NCBI GenBank assembly: GCA_046565595.1
Contig: JBKHYG010000100.1
Span: 44,244 to 108,243 of the forward strand
Length of the DNA: 64,000 nucleotides
DNA from: JBKHYG01 sp046565595
GTDB lineage: Bacteria > Actinomycetota > AC-67
Reading direction: 5' to 3'
This document shows, piece after piece, positions 37,233 to 45,298 of the stretch; within the stretch, counting starts at the first letter, position 1, and each line of letters opens with the position of its first letter. The notes below the pieces were generated by a model that was given only the letters and a program-made list of their open reading frames with translations, searched no databases and was not told the origin of the DNA. The translations under genes were made by a program, and so were the position numbers.

Positions 37233-37715
37233 GTGACCAGATGGCTGACCTCGGAAGAACAACGGGCCTGGCGGGCGTGGCTGGCGACCGCCAGCAGCGT
37301 TCTGGAGCGGATCGATTCGGATCTCCGCGAGCGGGGGCTGACGCACGCTGACTACGAGATCCTGGCGCATCTTTCCGAGGCTCCCGAGGGAGCGCTACGC
37401 ATGGGGCAGCTCGCCTCACAGGTCCTGCAATCCAAGAGCCGTCTCAGCTACCGGATGGATCGCCTAGAGGAGCAAGGCATAGTCACGCGGCGCGCCTGTG
37501 ACGACGACGCCAGGGGAACTTGGGCCGTGCTGACCCCGAAAGGCCGACGGCTGATCGAAAGAGAGGCTCCGCGCCATGTCGAATTGGTGCGCCAGGTGCT
37601 GATGGATCACCTGCGACCACAGACACAGCGAGCCCTGATCAAGGATCTGGCGGCAGCCTTAGAGGCGATGGGACAAGCCGGGGACGCTCACGCATCGAAC
37701 CTCGGGTCGACCTGA
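37233..37715 (+). CDS. MarR-family transcriptional regulator
   Basis: 160 residues. The winged HTH spans LTHADYEILAHLSEAPEGALRMGQLASQVLQSKSRLSYRMDRLEEQGIVTRRACDDDARGTWAVLTPKGRRLIE (about 30-110), with flanking dimerisation helices. The DDARG wing is typical. Divergent from the YceI gene with two TTCWACCTTGAAC operators between them, so it is the probable repressor of both; YceI induced by MarR-type lipid or phenolic sensors is a common pairing. Confidence 0.9.
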   Translation: MTRWLTSEEQRAWRAWLATASSVLERIDSDLRERGLTHADYEILAHLSEAPEGALRMGQLASQVLQSKSRLSYRMDRLEEQGIVTRRACDDDARGTWAVLTPKGRRLIEREAPRHVELVRQVLMDHLRPQTQRALIKDLAAALEAMGQAGDAHASNLGST

Positions 37716-37735
37716 CCACTCCTCCCCCGGCGGGA

Positions 37736-37741
37736 TAGGCT
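37736..37741 (+). promoter_or_regulatory. -10 hexamer of leaderless dcd
   Basis: TAGGCT ends exactly 7 bp before the GTG at 37749. Confidence 0.5.
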
Positions 37742-37748
37742 GCGCGGC

Positions 37749-38303
37749 GTGATCCTCTCAGACCGTGACCTCCGCAAGGCCATCGCCGACGGCGATCTAG
37801 CCCTCGACCCGTTCGACGACAAGATGGTGCAGCCATCCTCGATCGATGTGACAGTCGACTCGCAGTTCCGGGTCTTCAACAACTCCAAGTACCCCTACAT
37901 CGATGTGCGACAAGAGATGGAGGACCTGACGACCCTCGTCGAGGTGAAACCCGATGAGGCGTTCATCCTGCACCCCGGCGAATTCGTGCTCGGCTCTACC
38001 TACGAGAAGGTCACCATCGGCAACGGTCTGGTTGCCCGGCTCGAAGGGAAATCGTCGTTAGGACGCTTGGGCCTGCTGATCCACTCGACGGCAGGGTTCG
38101 TGGACGCTGGTTGGTCGGGCTTCTTGACCCTCGAGCTATCCAATGTTGCGAACCTTCCGATCACGATCTACCCAGGCATGAAGATCGGTCAGCTGTGCGT
38201 CTTCCAGATGAGTTCGCCAGCGGACAAGCCGTATTCGATGACGGGCAAGTATCAGGGTCAACGCGGTCCGACGGCCAGCAAGTTCTTCAAAGACTTCCGC
38301 TGA
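37749..38303 (+). CDS. dcd: dCTP deaminase
   Basis: Deaminates dCTP, in actinobacteria often with dUTP hydrolysis to dUMP. 184 residues beginning ILSDRDLRKAIADGDL, with SIDVTVDSQFRVF, the catalytic EGKSSLGRLGLLIHSTAGFVDAGW and the C-terminal GQRGPTASKFFKDF that closes over the substrate. Normal length; GTG start, leaderless. Confidence 0.95.
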   Translation: MILSDRDLRKAIADGDLALDPFDDKMVQPSSIDVTVDSQFRVFNNSKYPYIDVRQEMEDLTTLVEVKPDEAFILHPGEFVLGSTYEKVTIGNGLVARLEGKSSLGRLGLLIHSTAGFVDAGWSGFLTLELSNVANLPITIYPGMKIGQLCVFQMSSPADKPYSMTGKYQGQRGPTASKFFKDFR

Positions 38304-38347
38304 GGTACGGCGTTCGGGCGCAGGCGGTACCCCGTCTCGGTTCGGCC

Positions 38348-38377
38348 TTGAGTCCGGCAGGTACGAGGCGCTAGCAT
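38348..38377 (+). promoter_or_regulatory. Promoter of tRNA-Gly
   Basis: TTGAGT (38348-38353), 18-bp spacer, TAGCAT (38372-38377), ending 12 bp before the tRNA 5' end. Confidence 0.5.
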
Positions 38378-38389
38378 CCGGGCGCTCTC

Positions 38390-38463
38390 GCGGATGTAGT
38401 TCAATGGCAGAACGAAAGCTTCCCAAGCTTTAGACGGGGGTTCGATTCCCCTCATCCGCTCCA
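38390..38463 (+). tRNA. tRNA-Gly (CCC anticodon)
   Basis: The acceptor stem pairs GCGGATG with CATCCGC, the D stem GTTC with GAAC, and the anticodon stem AAAGC with GCTTT around a TTCCCAA loop (anticodon CCC at 34-36). A T arm with the TTCGATT loop follows. The CCA end is encoded (38461-38463). Confidence 0.93.
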
Positions 38464-38483
38464 GCCGAACCGCAAGCCCTATC

Positions 38484-39641
38484 TCAGGTGCCGTCGATCT
38501 TCGTGCGGCTGTCGACGATCCGGGCCGCTATCGGGCCGATCGTCCCCAGGATCAACACATAGGCCACCGTCACCGTCGCGAGCCGGGGATCGACGCCTGC
38601 TGCCACGCCGATGCCAGCGATCGCCAGCGAGAACTCGCCTCGAGGGATCAATGCAACGGCGGACCGTAGGCGTTCCGAGCGACGCAGGTTCCGCCAGCCT
38701 CCTCCGATCCATCCGGTCGCGAACTTGGTCGCCGCACCCAACGCCGCAAGGCCCAACGCTGCCGGAAGTACCGGCGGCAGTTCTGACGGATCGACGCTGA
38801 AGCCGATGAACACGAAGAACATCGCCGCGAAGACATCGCGCAGCGGACGCAGCAGGTGTCGTGCTCCGGCCGCAGCCGGACCGGACAAGACGATGCCTAC
38901 CAGCAGGGCTGCGACCGCAGCCGAGATGCCAACCATCTCGCCCACGCCTGCGATCGTGATCGCAACACCGAGGATCGTGAGCACCAAGGCCTCGTCTGAT
39001 CGGCTGAACAGCGCCCGGCTCAGACCTACCTCGATCTTCATCGCGAGCCACAGCAGCAGGCCAGCCACCGCGACCGCGATCGCTGCGCCTCCCAATCCGA
39101 CCAAGCCTGTTCCTTCAGCGACCAGGGCCGCGAGGATCGGCAGGAACACCGCCATCTGCAGATCCTCGATGAGCAGTATCGACACGACCAGCGGTCCCGC
39201 TGATCCGAGCGACCATCCGAGATCCTGCAGGATCTTGGCTGCCATCCCAGAGGAGGTGACCAGCGTGACCCCGGCGAGGAGGAGCGCGGCGACCACATCC
39301 CACCCAAGCAGCATCCCTGCGACGAATCCCGGGACGGCGTTCAGGACGAGATCCAGGACGCCGACGCGCAGGGATCTCCGCATGGTCATCAGCAACTCGC
39401 GGGACGAATGCTCGAGGCCCAGCATGAACAGCAGCAGGATGAGCCCGATCTGGCCGCCCAGTTCGATGAACCCTTCTGTGGTTACCAGAGGGGCTACGCC
39501 GCCTTCGCCGAAGGCCAGTCCTGCCAGCAGGTAGAGGGGAACCGCGGAGATGCCGGTGCCCCCGGCGATGCGCGCCAGGATCGCGAGCCCGAGGACGACA
39601 CCTCCAAGCTCGACCAGGTGTAGGCCGTTGACCGTCTCCAC
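38484..39641 (-). CDS. Cation:proton antiporter (CPA2/KefB-like)
   Basis: About 385 residues and 11-13 membrane helices, lacking the C-terminal RCK/TrkA domains of full KefB. LEHSSRELLMTMRRSL, DVVAALLLAGVTLVTSSGMAAKILQDLGW and SVDPSELPPVLPAALGLAALGAATKF correspond to the exchanger core. The GTG at 39639-39641 is preferred over an upstream TTG because TAATCT ends 7 bp before it. The gene converges on the tRNA-Gly. Confidence 0.87.
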   Translation of the reverse strand: METVNGLHLVELGGVVLGLAILARIAGGTGISAVPLYLLAGLAFGEGGVAPLVTTEGFIELGGQIGLILLLFMLGLEHSSRELLMTMRRSLRVGVLDLVLNAVPGFVAGMLLGWDVVAALLLAGVTLVTSSGMAAKILQDLGWSLGSAGPLVVSILLIEDLQMAVFLPILAALVAEGTGLVGLGGAAIAVAVAGLLLWLAMKIEVGLSRALFSRSDEALVLTILGVAITIAGVGEMVGISAAVAALLVGIVLSGPAAAGARHLLRPLRDVFAAMFFVFIGFSVDPSELPPVLPAALGLAALGAATKFATGWIGGGWRNLRRSERLRSAVALIPRGEFSLAIAGIGVAAGVDPRLATVTVAYVLILGTIGPIAARIVDSRTKIDGT

Positions 39642-39648
39642 GGTCAAG

Positions 39649-39654
39649 AGATTA
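39649..39654 (-). promoter_or_regulatory. -10 hexamer of leaderless antiporter gene
   Basis: TAATCT on the minus strand ends 7 bp before the GTG at 39641; this decides the start. Confidence 0.5.
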
Positions 39655-39687
39655 GGCGAGCATCGGTTCGTGCCGCGATGTTCTACG

Positions 39688-39717
39688 ACAACGCCCGGCT
39701 CAGAGGCCGGGCGTTGT
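39688..39717 (-). terminator. Strong terminator hairpin after the secreted-protein gene
   Basis: ACAACGCCCGGC and GCCGGGCGTTGT make a perfect 12-bp stem with a 6-nt loop, 17 bp past the stop of the gene at 39735. There is no U-tract. Confidence 0.8.
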
Positions 39718-39734
39718 GGTGCTAGATGCGCGAA

Positions 39735-40607
39735 CTAGACATAGCAACCGGCAGGAACCACGATCGCGAACGGCACGGCGAAACAGACCGCCGGACCTCT
39801 CGTGTATGAGGGCCTGATCTCTAGGCGGGTCTGGATGCTGGCGGTGAATGTCTGCGGCAACATCCGGATGAGGCCGATGTGTGGCCGCTCGTCGTAGACG
39901 CTTCCGATCACGACGATCGAGGGTCGCTTGACCTGACGCGCGACGAAAGCTTTCGACTGACCGTCTACGCAATGCAGGTTCAGCGAATCCTTCGTACCGT
40001 CCTTGACGACGATCTCGGGGAAGATGAGGAGCTTCGCGCTCGCCTTGTAATCCTGGACGCTCTGCTGGCAGCGAGCGGTCTGCGCGTTCACCTGAGGTTC
40101 GACGCTCGTTGCCGTATCGGAGGCCTCAGGGTTCCCCGTACCTTCGAGCTTCGAGTTGACGGTGATCCTCCAGCCGTCGTTGTTCTGAACCGTCGCCACG
40201 AACGACGCGTTGGTCATGGCCGGGTCGGCGTTCATCTGCGCATCAAGGATCGTGCACTGGTTGGTCTCGTTGGTGACGCCGGTGATCTTCACCGTCAGGC
40301 AGCCCTCGGAGCGAGCTTGGCCGCCCTGCTGGATCGGTAGACCGAAGTAGAGGTCGTAGTCGACCTTGTCGATCTGTTCGGCTGTCGGCGTCTTGTAGAC
40401 ATCGAGCCCCTGCAGCGTCTGCAGCGTGAAGGACATGGTGCCCTGTTTGGTCACACCGGTGTTCGGGTCGGTATGAGCCACCTTCCCCGAGAGGGTGACC
40501 TCTCGGATCAGATCGAGGGTGAAGCGCGCATCGTCGGCTCGCGCCGACGGCACAGGAAGGGTGGCTGCCAGTAGAGCAGCCGCGGCGAGCTTGGTTCCTC
40601 GTCGCAT
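39735..40607 (-). CDS. Secreted protein of unknown function
   Basis: 290 residues. A Sec signal peptide (RRGTKLAAAALLAATLPVPSARA, cleavage after ARA) is followed by a beta-rich mature domain. It has six cysteines: GCLTVK, QCTIL, ARCQQ, HCVDG, VCFAV and a C-terminal GCYV. The ATG has GGAGAGATG upstream. It is a monocistronic gene bounded by a strong terminator. No family recognised. Confidence 0.65.
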   Translation of the reverse strand: MRRGTKLAAAALLAATLPVPSARADDARFTLDLIREVTLSGKVAHTDPNTGVTKQGTMSFTLQTLQGLDVYKTPTAEQIDKVDYDLYFGLPIQQGGQARSEGCLTVKITGVTNETNQCTILDAQMNADPAMTNASFVATVQNNDGWRITVNSKLEGTGNPEASDTATSVEPQVNAQTARCQQSVQDYKASAKLLIFPEIVVKDGTKDSLNLHCVDGQSKAFVARQVKRPSIVVIGSVYDERPHIGLIRMLPQTFTASIQTRLEIRPSYTRGPAVCFAVPFAIVVPAGCYV

Positions 40608-40796
40608 CAGATCATCTCTCCGTTCCGGATGGGTCGTCGTCGCCTACCTGGTGGGTTCGGCGCTGGACAAAGATTCGACATGCAAGGGACCGGTTCCCTC
40701 TCGGATGTTCTCCATCATCCACCCGAACCGGCAACTTCGCCAGCGCAACCCCCAACCTGGCCTATCGAGAGGTCCCGCTGATACCGGCTGAATGCC

Positions 40797-41009
40797 TCAA
40801 ACGCCGTTCTTGGTCATGAAAGATGCCAAACCCCACACGAAGACCAAAGCTCCGATGAACACATTCAGGACGGCCCGGCCCTTGGCCGTTACCTGCCTGA
40901 CCCCGTTCTCATCGACGCGGGGCCGCCAGACGGCCAGCAGGGTGCCGACGATCAGGGCCGCTCCGAGACCCATGATGATCTCGGAGATTATCTGCGGGAG
41001 GGGGATCAT
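40797..41009 (-). CDS. Small two-helix membrane protein
   Basis: 70 residues with two hydrophobic helices (IISEIIMGLGAALIVGTLLAVW and VLNVFIGALVFVWGLASFM) and a charged loop. The ATG overlaps the EamA stop (ATGA), so it is translated with that transporter. The longer frame that covers it is antisense-like sequence in eamA. Confidence 0.7.
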   Translation of the reverse strand: MIPLPQIISEIIMGLGAALIVGTLLAVWRPRVDENGVRQVTAKGRAVLNVFIGALVFVWGLASFMTKNGV

Positions 41010-41884
41010 GCTGCGCCTGGGACAGTGGTCGGGGGTGGGCTTTCTCGGTCGAAGATGATAGCCAGGCCGGCCCCAACTATCAGGGCGAAGCCGGCGGCGA
41101 TGGCCAGCGTGGGCGCAGAGGCGAGGAAGATCCAGGCATAAATGACCGCCGATGCCGGCTCGAGGTAGAACAGGGTCCCGATGGTCTGGGCTTCGAGCAT
41201 CCCGAGTGCTCGGAAGAACAGGAGTCCGGCGATACCGGTATGTACGGCGCCGAGGGTGACCAGGATCGGCCAATCGGCTGCTACGCCCTGGGTGCCAGCG
41301 GCCAGCCCAGAGACCGCCGGGATCGCGGCGATCCCCAACTGCCATGCGGTCAGCGTGAAGGGTGGATAGTGCTCGGTCAGCAGCTTGCCCATCAAGATGA
41401 GCCCCGCGAAGGTCACGGCGGCGCCCAGAGCGGCAAGCACCCCTAAACCGTCTAGCGCTCCGAAGCCCGGGACCGTTATGAAACCCACTCCGACCAGGGC
41501 CACGCCGAGGGCGGCGAGGGCCTTCAGCCGCGGTCGTTCTCCGAGCACGAAGGGCGCAAGGAAGGCCGCAAGGACCGGCCCGATGAAGACCAATCCGACG
41601 GCGGCGGCAGGTTCGAGACGCTTGTAGGCGACGAACAGCATCCCCCAGTGGATCGCAAGCGTCAGGCCGCTGCCAACGAGCAGGACTGGACGCGCGTGCG
41701 GCCGCAGTGATCGCCACCTTCCCGTTGCGGCCGCGATCGCGAGGATGGTGAGAGCGCCGACCCCCAGACGGAAGGCGACGATGACCCGCGCCGGCGAGTC
41801 GAGCGTTCGGACGATCGGAGAGATCGTCCCCCATGTGAGGGTGCAGGCGACGATCTCGGGGATGCCGTTGGTGCGTTTCAGCAC
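41006..41884 (-). CDS. EamA/DMT-superfamily transporter
   Basis: 292 residues with ten predicted membrane helices in two EamA repeats. Family motifs include ALTILAIAAATGRWRSLRP, AAVGLVFIGPVLAAFLAPFVLGERP and LFYLEPASAVIYAWIFLASAP. The GTG start has TAGTGT 7 bp upstream. The substrate is unknown; relatives export amino acids or metabolites. Confidence 0.88.
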   Translation of the reverse strand: MLKRTNGIPEIVACTLTWGTISPIVRTLDSPARVIVAFRLGVGALTILAIAAATGRWRSLRPHARPVLLVGSGLTLAIHWGMLFVAYKRLEPAAAVGLVFIGPVLAAFLAPFVLGERPRLKALAALGVALVGVGFITVPGFGALDGLGVLAALGAAVTFAGLILMGKLLTEHYPPFTLTAWQLGIAAIPAVSGLAAGTQGVAADWPILVTLGAVHTGIAGLLFFRALGMLEAQTIGTLFYLEPASAVIYAWIFLASAPTLAIAAGFALIVGAGLAIIFDRESPPPTTVPGAA

Positions 41885-41891
41885 GCGCGCG

Positions 41892-41897
41892 ACACTA
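41892..41897 (-). promoter_or_regulatory. -10 hexamer of leaderless eamA gene
   Basis: TAGTGT on the minus strand ends exactly 7 bp before the GTG at 41884. Confidence 0.5.
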
Positions 41898-41936
41898 CCG
41901 GCGCTTAGCGAAGCTCATGAGCATGCCCAAGAGCCA

Positions 41937-42001
41937 ACGACCAAGCGTTCGACGACCAAGCGAAGACGACCAGGCGACGACGACCAAGCGTTCGACGACC
42001 A
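41937..42001. repeat. 22-bp direct repeat with degenerate copies
   Basis: ACGACCAAGCGTTCGACGACCA occurs at 41937-41958 and again, identical, at 41980-42001, with related CGAAGACGACCAGGCGACG between. It lies in the gap after dnaB and upstream of the eamA promoter. The function is unknown; it could be replication slippage product or a protein-binding array. Confidence 0.6.
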
Positions 42002-42033
42002 CACGGAAGGGGGGCGCGGCGCCGCCGGATGGT

Positions 42034-43398
42034 TCAGGTTCGCGCCAGGTTGTCGAACCGCGTGTATTGACGCAGGAACGCTAGCGTCGCGATACCGGTC
42101 GGGCCGTTCCTGTGCTTCTCGATCAGGATGTCGGCTTCGCCTTTGCGTTCGGATTCTTCATCGTAATAGTCGTCGCGGCTGATGAACATGACGACATCGG
42201 CGTCTTGTTCTAGAGCTCCGGACTCACGCAGGTCGGCCAAGCGCGGCTTGCGCGGCTTGGCGCCGGTCTGCTCGAGCTGTCGGGAAAGCTGCGAGACGGC
42301 GATCACAGGGACCTCGAGTTCCTTGGCCAGGATCTTCAATCCGCGAGAGATCTCGGCTACCTCTTGGACGCGGTTCTCGGTCCTTCGCGGCGACTGCATG
42401 AGTTGCAGGTAGTCGACGACGACCAGCGACAGGCCTTCGCGAGCGTGTTGACGTCGGCAGCGGGCGCGGATCTCGCTGAGCGTGATCGTCGAGGTGTCGT
42501 CGATCAGCAGCGGCGCCGAGTCGGCGAGGCGTCCCATGCCATCCACCAGGCGCCTCCAGTCGGTATCGGTCATACGACCAGAGCGCACATGGCTTAGATC
42601 GATCGAGGATTCGGCGCACACGATCCTCTGGGTGATCTCTTCGCGGCTCATCTCGAGAGAGAAGATGATCGCGGGCTGGCGTTCCTTCTTGACCACATGG
42701 TGTGCCACATTGATCGCGAAGGTGGACTTGCCCATGGCGGGTCGCGCCGCGACGATGATCAGGTTCCCTGGCTGTAGTCCTGCCAGCTTGCGATCGACCT
42801 CGGTGAAGCCGGTTGGTAGGCCGGTGATCTCGGATCCGCGAGCATGCAGGCCCTCTATGCGTTCCATCGCTGGATCCAATAGATCGCGGAGCGAGGCGAC
42901 CTCGTTGGCGCCGCGCCGATTGGCGACGCCGTAGACGAGTTCTTCAGCCCGAGCCAATGCCATGTCGACATCCTCTGGCACATCGAAGGCCTCTTGGGCG
43001 ATCTGGGTCCCGGCGTCGATCAGACGCCGCAGCGTGGCGTGCGAGCCGACGATTCGTGCGTAGTGCAGTGCATTCGCGGCGGTGGGGGTGGCTTGGAGCA
43101 AGGTGTGCAGGTATGGGGCGCCACCGACCTGCTCTAGGTCGCCGCGGCGGCGGAGCTCGTCGACGACGGTGACCGCGTCGACGGCCTCCCCTCGAGCGAA
43201 CAGGTCCCGGATCGCGTCGAAGATCTTGCCGTGGGTAGGCCGGTAGAAGTCGTCTCCGGAACGAAGTGTCTCGAGGACCTCGCTGCAGGCGGTGCGGGAC
43301 AGCAGCATCGCGCCGAGGACGGATTCCTCGGCGTCGAGGTCGTGAGGAGGTACCCGGACCTCGGTCCGGGGCAGGGTTCTCATGGCTGCCAATGACAT
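42034..43398 (-). CDS. dnaB: Replicative DNA helicase DnaB
   Basis: Hexameric 5'-3' helicase at the fork. About 454 residues: N-terminal domain from VPPHDLDAEESVLGAMLLS, the RecA-like core with Walker A AARPAMGKST, FSLEMSREEITQR, VVDYLQLMQ and SQLSRQLEQ, and a C-terminal FISRDDYYDEESERKGEADILIEKHRNGPTG. No intein interrupts it. The ATG at 43396-43398 has GGAG close upstream; a TTG one codon earlier and an ATG at 43383 are alternatives. It belongs to the rpsF-ssb-rpsR-rplI-dnaB set, here with a lipoprotein gene between rplI and dnaB. Confidence 0.95.
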   Translation of the reverse strand: MSLAAMRTLPRTEVRVPPHDLDAEESVLGAMLLSRTACSEVLETLRSGDDFYRPTHGKIFDAIRDLFARGEAVDAVTVVDELRRRGDLEQVGGAPYLHTLLQATPTAANALHYARIVGSHATLRRLIDAGTQIAQEAFDVPEDVDMALARAEELVYGVANRRGANEVASLRDLLDPAMERIEGLHARGSEITGLPTGFTEVDRKLAGLQPGNLIIVAARPAMGKSTFAINVAHHVVKKERQPAIIFSLEMSREEITQRIVCAESSIDLSHVRSGRMTDTDWRRLVDGMGRLADSAPLLIDDTSTITLSEIRARCRRQHAREGLSLVVVDYLQLMQSPRRTENRVQEVAEISRGLKILAKELEVPVIAVSQLSRQLEQTGAKPRKPRLADLRESGALEQDADVVMFISRDDYYDEESERKGEADILIEKHRNGPTGIATLAFLRQYTRFDNLART

Positions 43399-43681
43399 CA
43401 ACTCCAGAAGTTAGAAGAGAGGTGGTACATGCCCCGGTGTCCGCGCAGGTCAGCCAAGGTTTCCACACATGTATCCACAGGCTGGGTGTTGGTCATCCCC
43501 AGGTCAGAACAGGTTGCACAGCGCAACGAACATGGTTTTCAACAGCCCCCCAGAACGACTCCGGGCGCCCGTTCGGGGCGCCCAGAGGTGACTTGCTTGG
43601 TCTTGAGGGCGGCGAGTATGTCGGACCGAGAAGTCTCAGTCAAGACCTGTGAGAAGATCGTTGCGAAGGTACGATTGCGGC
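43399..43681. other. dnaB upstream region with DnaA-box-like sites and a GC hairpin
   Basis: 283 bp between divergent dnaB and a lipoprotein gene. GTATCCACA (43471-43479) differs from the DnaA box TTATCCACA by one base, and GTTTCCACA (43459-43467) by two, 12 bp apart in the same orientation. GGGCGCCC (43563-43570) and its repeat (43576-43583) can fold into an 8-bp hairpin. No gene was seen. Confidence 0.5.
43670..43675 (+). promoter_or_regulatory. -10 hexamer of leaderless lipoprotein gene
   Basis: TACGAT ends 6 bp before the ATG at 43682, which supports that start. Confidence 0.45.
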
Positions 43682-44470
43682 ATGCGTTTCTCCCGCTCTT
43701 TGATCGCGATCCTGCTCGCCTTGAGCGCTTGTGCGAGCCAACCTGGCGAGGTGATCGGCAGTGGCGGCGATCAGACCTATGGCGACCCGCTCAAGACCGA
43801 GAAGGTCGACCGCGAGAAGAACCAGGAACGACAGAAGCCGGGTTCCAAACAGTTGGGCGGCTTGCAGATCACGGTTCGTAGCCCGAATGGGACCGGCTTG
43901 CCGGGCGCCAAGATCGACTATCGAGGCGCAGAGAACGGCTCAATGATCACCGGCCGCGATGGCGTCGCTAGCAAGCAGGGCTTGAAGGTTGGCTCGTACA
44001 CGATCGATGTCGCCAGGTGCGGCTCGCTGATCAAACTGGTCGGCGGCGGGGCAGGCGCAGAGTTGACGATCGTGCCTGGCCGTACCACGACCGGCAGTCT
44101 CGATTCGGTCGGCTGGGAGCCGCGTTTCCAGCCGATCCAGAAGGCCACCTCTAGTCCGAAGCCGCCCTGGAAGTCTGGCACCGAGTTCAACATCTCGGTC
44201 GTGGTGAACGACATGTGCAGCGACTCGAAGGTGAACAAGGTCGTCGATCTGAAGCCCTGGGTGTGGGAGACGAGCGGCCGGATCTCGATAGTGGGTGACC
44301 CGGTGATGCGTTCAACCAGCGACGGCTGGTTGAAGGCGCGGTTCCGTTGCGACGGGATCGGCGAGGGATCGGTTGTATTGCGGGACCCTCGGGACGGTCG
44401 GCGGCACCTGTTCGTCTCCGACTCGATCCCCGGCTCGACCGAGGCTTTCAGCGACACCTGCCGCTCGTAG
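43682..44470 (+). CDS. Lipoprotein with carboxypeptidase-regulatory-like fold, unknown
   Basis: 262 residues. The signal RFSRSLIAILLALSAC ends in a lipobox with Cys17. A charged linker (QTYGDPLKTEKVDREKNQERQK) leads to LQITVRSPNGTGLPGAKIDYRGAENGSMITGRDGVASKQGLKVGSYTID, which reads like a small Ig-like or transthyretin-type repeat (the PF13620 style). A second beta-rich part follows with three further cysteines. Surface-exposed, anchored in the membrane. No specific function. It ends in a strong terminator facing rplI. Confidence 0.7.
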   Translation: MRFSRSLIAILLALSACASQPGEVIGSGGDQTYGDPLKTEKVDREKNQERQKPGSKQLGGLQITVRSPNGTGLPGAKIDYRGAENGSMITGRDGVASKQGLKVGSYTIDVARCGSLIKLVGGGAGAELTIVPGRTTTGSLDSVGWEPRFQPIQKATSSPKPPWKSGTEFNISVVVNDMCSDSKVNKVVDLKPWVWETSGRISIVGDPVMRSTSDGWLKARFRCDGIGEGSVVLRDPRDGRRHLFVSDSIPGSTEAFSDTCRS

Positions 44471-44485
44471 TGACGCTTTGAACGA

Positions 44486-44515
44486 AAGAGGAGCACCGCT
44501 CGGGGTGCTCCTCTT
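44486..44515 (+). terminator. Terminator after the lipoprotein gene
   Basis: AAGAGGAGCACC (44486-44497) and GGTGCTCCTCTT (44504-44515) pair perfectly over 12 bp with a 6-nt loop, ending in TTGGTT. It stands between convergent genes and may serve both. Confidence 0.85.
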
Positions 44516-44549
44516 GGTTCCGGGTCTTGCTCAGCCGGTGGTTCGTCGG

Positions 44550-44587
44550 CCGCTCGTGCCGGGCTCAGCCGCTCGTGTCCGGCTCAG
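44550..44587. repeat. 19-bp imperfect tandem repeat at the 3' end of rplI
   Basis: CCGCTCGTGCCGGGCTCAG (44550-44568) is followed at once by CCGCTCGTGTCCGGCTCAG (44569-44587), the second copy running into the rplI stop. A partial further copy (GCTCAGCCG) lies upstream. Confidence 0.55.
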
Positions 44588-45030
44588 CCGCGGATCACAT
44601 CGACGGTGACGGACGCCTCGACCTCTGGATGGAGTTTCAAGGCGACCGCGTGCTGGCCAACGGTCTTTATGTGCGACTCGCTGATGATCCGCTTCGGGTC
44701 GACCTTGGGTCCACCTGCCTTCGCTATCGCCTCGGCTACCTGCTTCATCGTGATCTGCCCGAAGAGCCTTCCGCCTTCGCCCGCCTTGGCTGGTACTCGA
44801 ACGGTCAGCGAGGAGAGCTGGTCGGCGATGCTCTTTGCCTGGTCGAGGCTCTTGACCTCGCGGATCTCGCGGGTCTTGCGGATCTTCTCGACCTGGTTCA
44901 GGACACCGTCGGTGGCTTTGAGCGCGAACTTCTTCGGGATGAGGTAGTTGCGGGCGTAGCCATCGGCGACATCTAAGACATCGCCCGGAGAGCCAAGGCC
45001 GCGCACCTCTTGGGTGAGGACGACCTTCAT
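44584..45030 (-). CDS. rplI: 50S ribosomal protein L9
   Basis: 148 residues starting KVVLTQEVRGLGSPGDVLDVADGYARNYLIPKKFAL, the L9 N-terminal 23S-binding domain with its signature, then the long connecting helix and C-terminal domain (GRLFGQITMKQVAEAI). The ATG overlaps the rpsR stop (ATGA). Confidence 0.97.
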   Translation of the reverse strand: MKVVLTQEVRGLGSPGDVLDVADGYARNYLIPKKFALKATDGVLNQVEKIRKTREIREVKSLDQAKSIADQLSSLTVRVPAKAGEGGRLFGQITMKQVAEAIAKAGGPKVDPKRIISESHIKTVGQHAVALKLHPEVEASVTVDVIRG

Positions 45031-45281
45031 CGGCTCAGGTAGGGCAGGAGGGCGACCTCGCGAGCTACCTTGATGGCGCCGGCAACATCCTTCTGATGTT
45101 GCACGCATACGCCGGTAACTCGACGAGCCCGGATCTTCCCTCGGTCGGATAGGAACTTGCGAAGCGACTGCGTGTCCTTCCAGTCGACGGTGGCCTCACC
45201 GCGACAGAAGGGACAGGCTCTGGGAGGCCGCCTCGACATCTTGTCGGCCGCTGGCCGACGGGGTGCTTGCTTCTTTGCCAT
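45027..45281 (-). CDS. rpsR: 30S ribosomal protein S18 (zinc-ligand type)
   Basis: 84 residues with CPFC near residue 23 and VCVQHQK near 58, so it is a C+ paralogue-type S18 with cysteine/histidine zinc ligands. RKFLSDRGKIRARRVTGVC is the conserved core. In some actinobacteria a C- copy under zinc control replaces it; none is seen here. Confidence 0.96.
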   Translation of the reverse strand: MAKKQAPRRPAADKMSRRPPRACPFCRGEATVDWKDTQSLRKFLSDRGKIRARRVTGVCVQHQKDVAGAIKVAREVALLPYLSR

Positions 45282-45298
45282 CGTGCTCCTCTAGAGAA

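Noticed and set aside
40797..41834. A 345-codon minus-strand frame ending in the small membrane protein
   Set aside because: All but the last 70 residues run out of frame through eamA and have shadow composition; only 40797-41009 is accepted.
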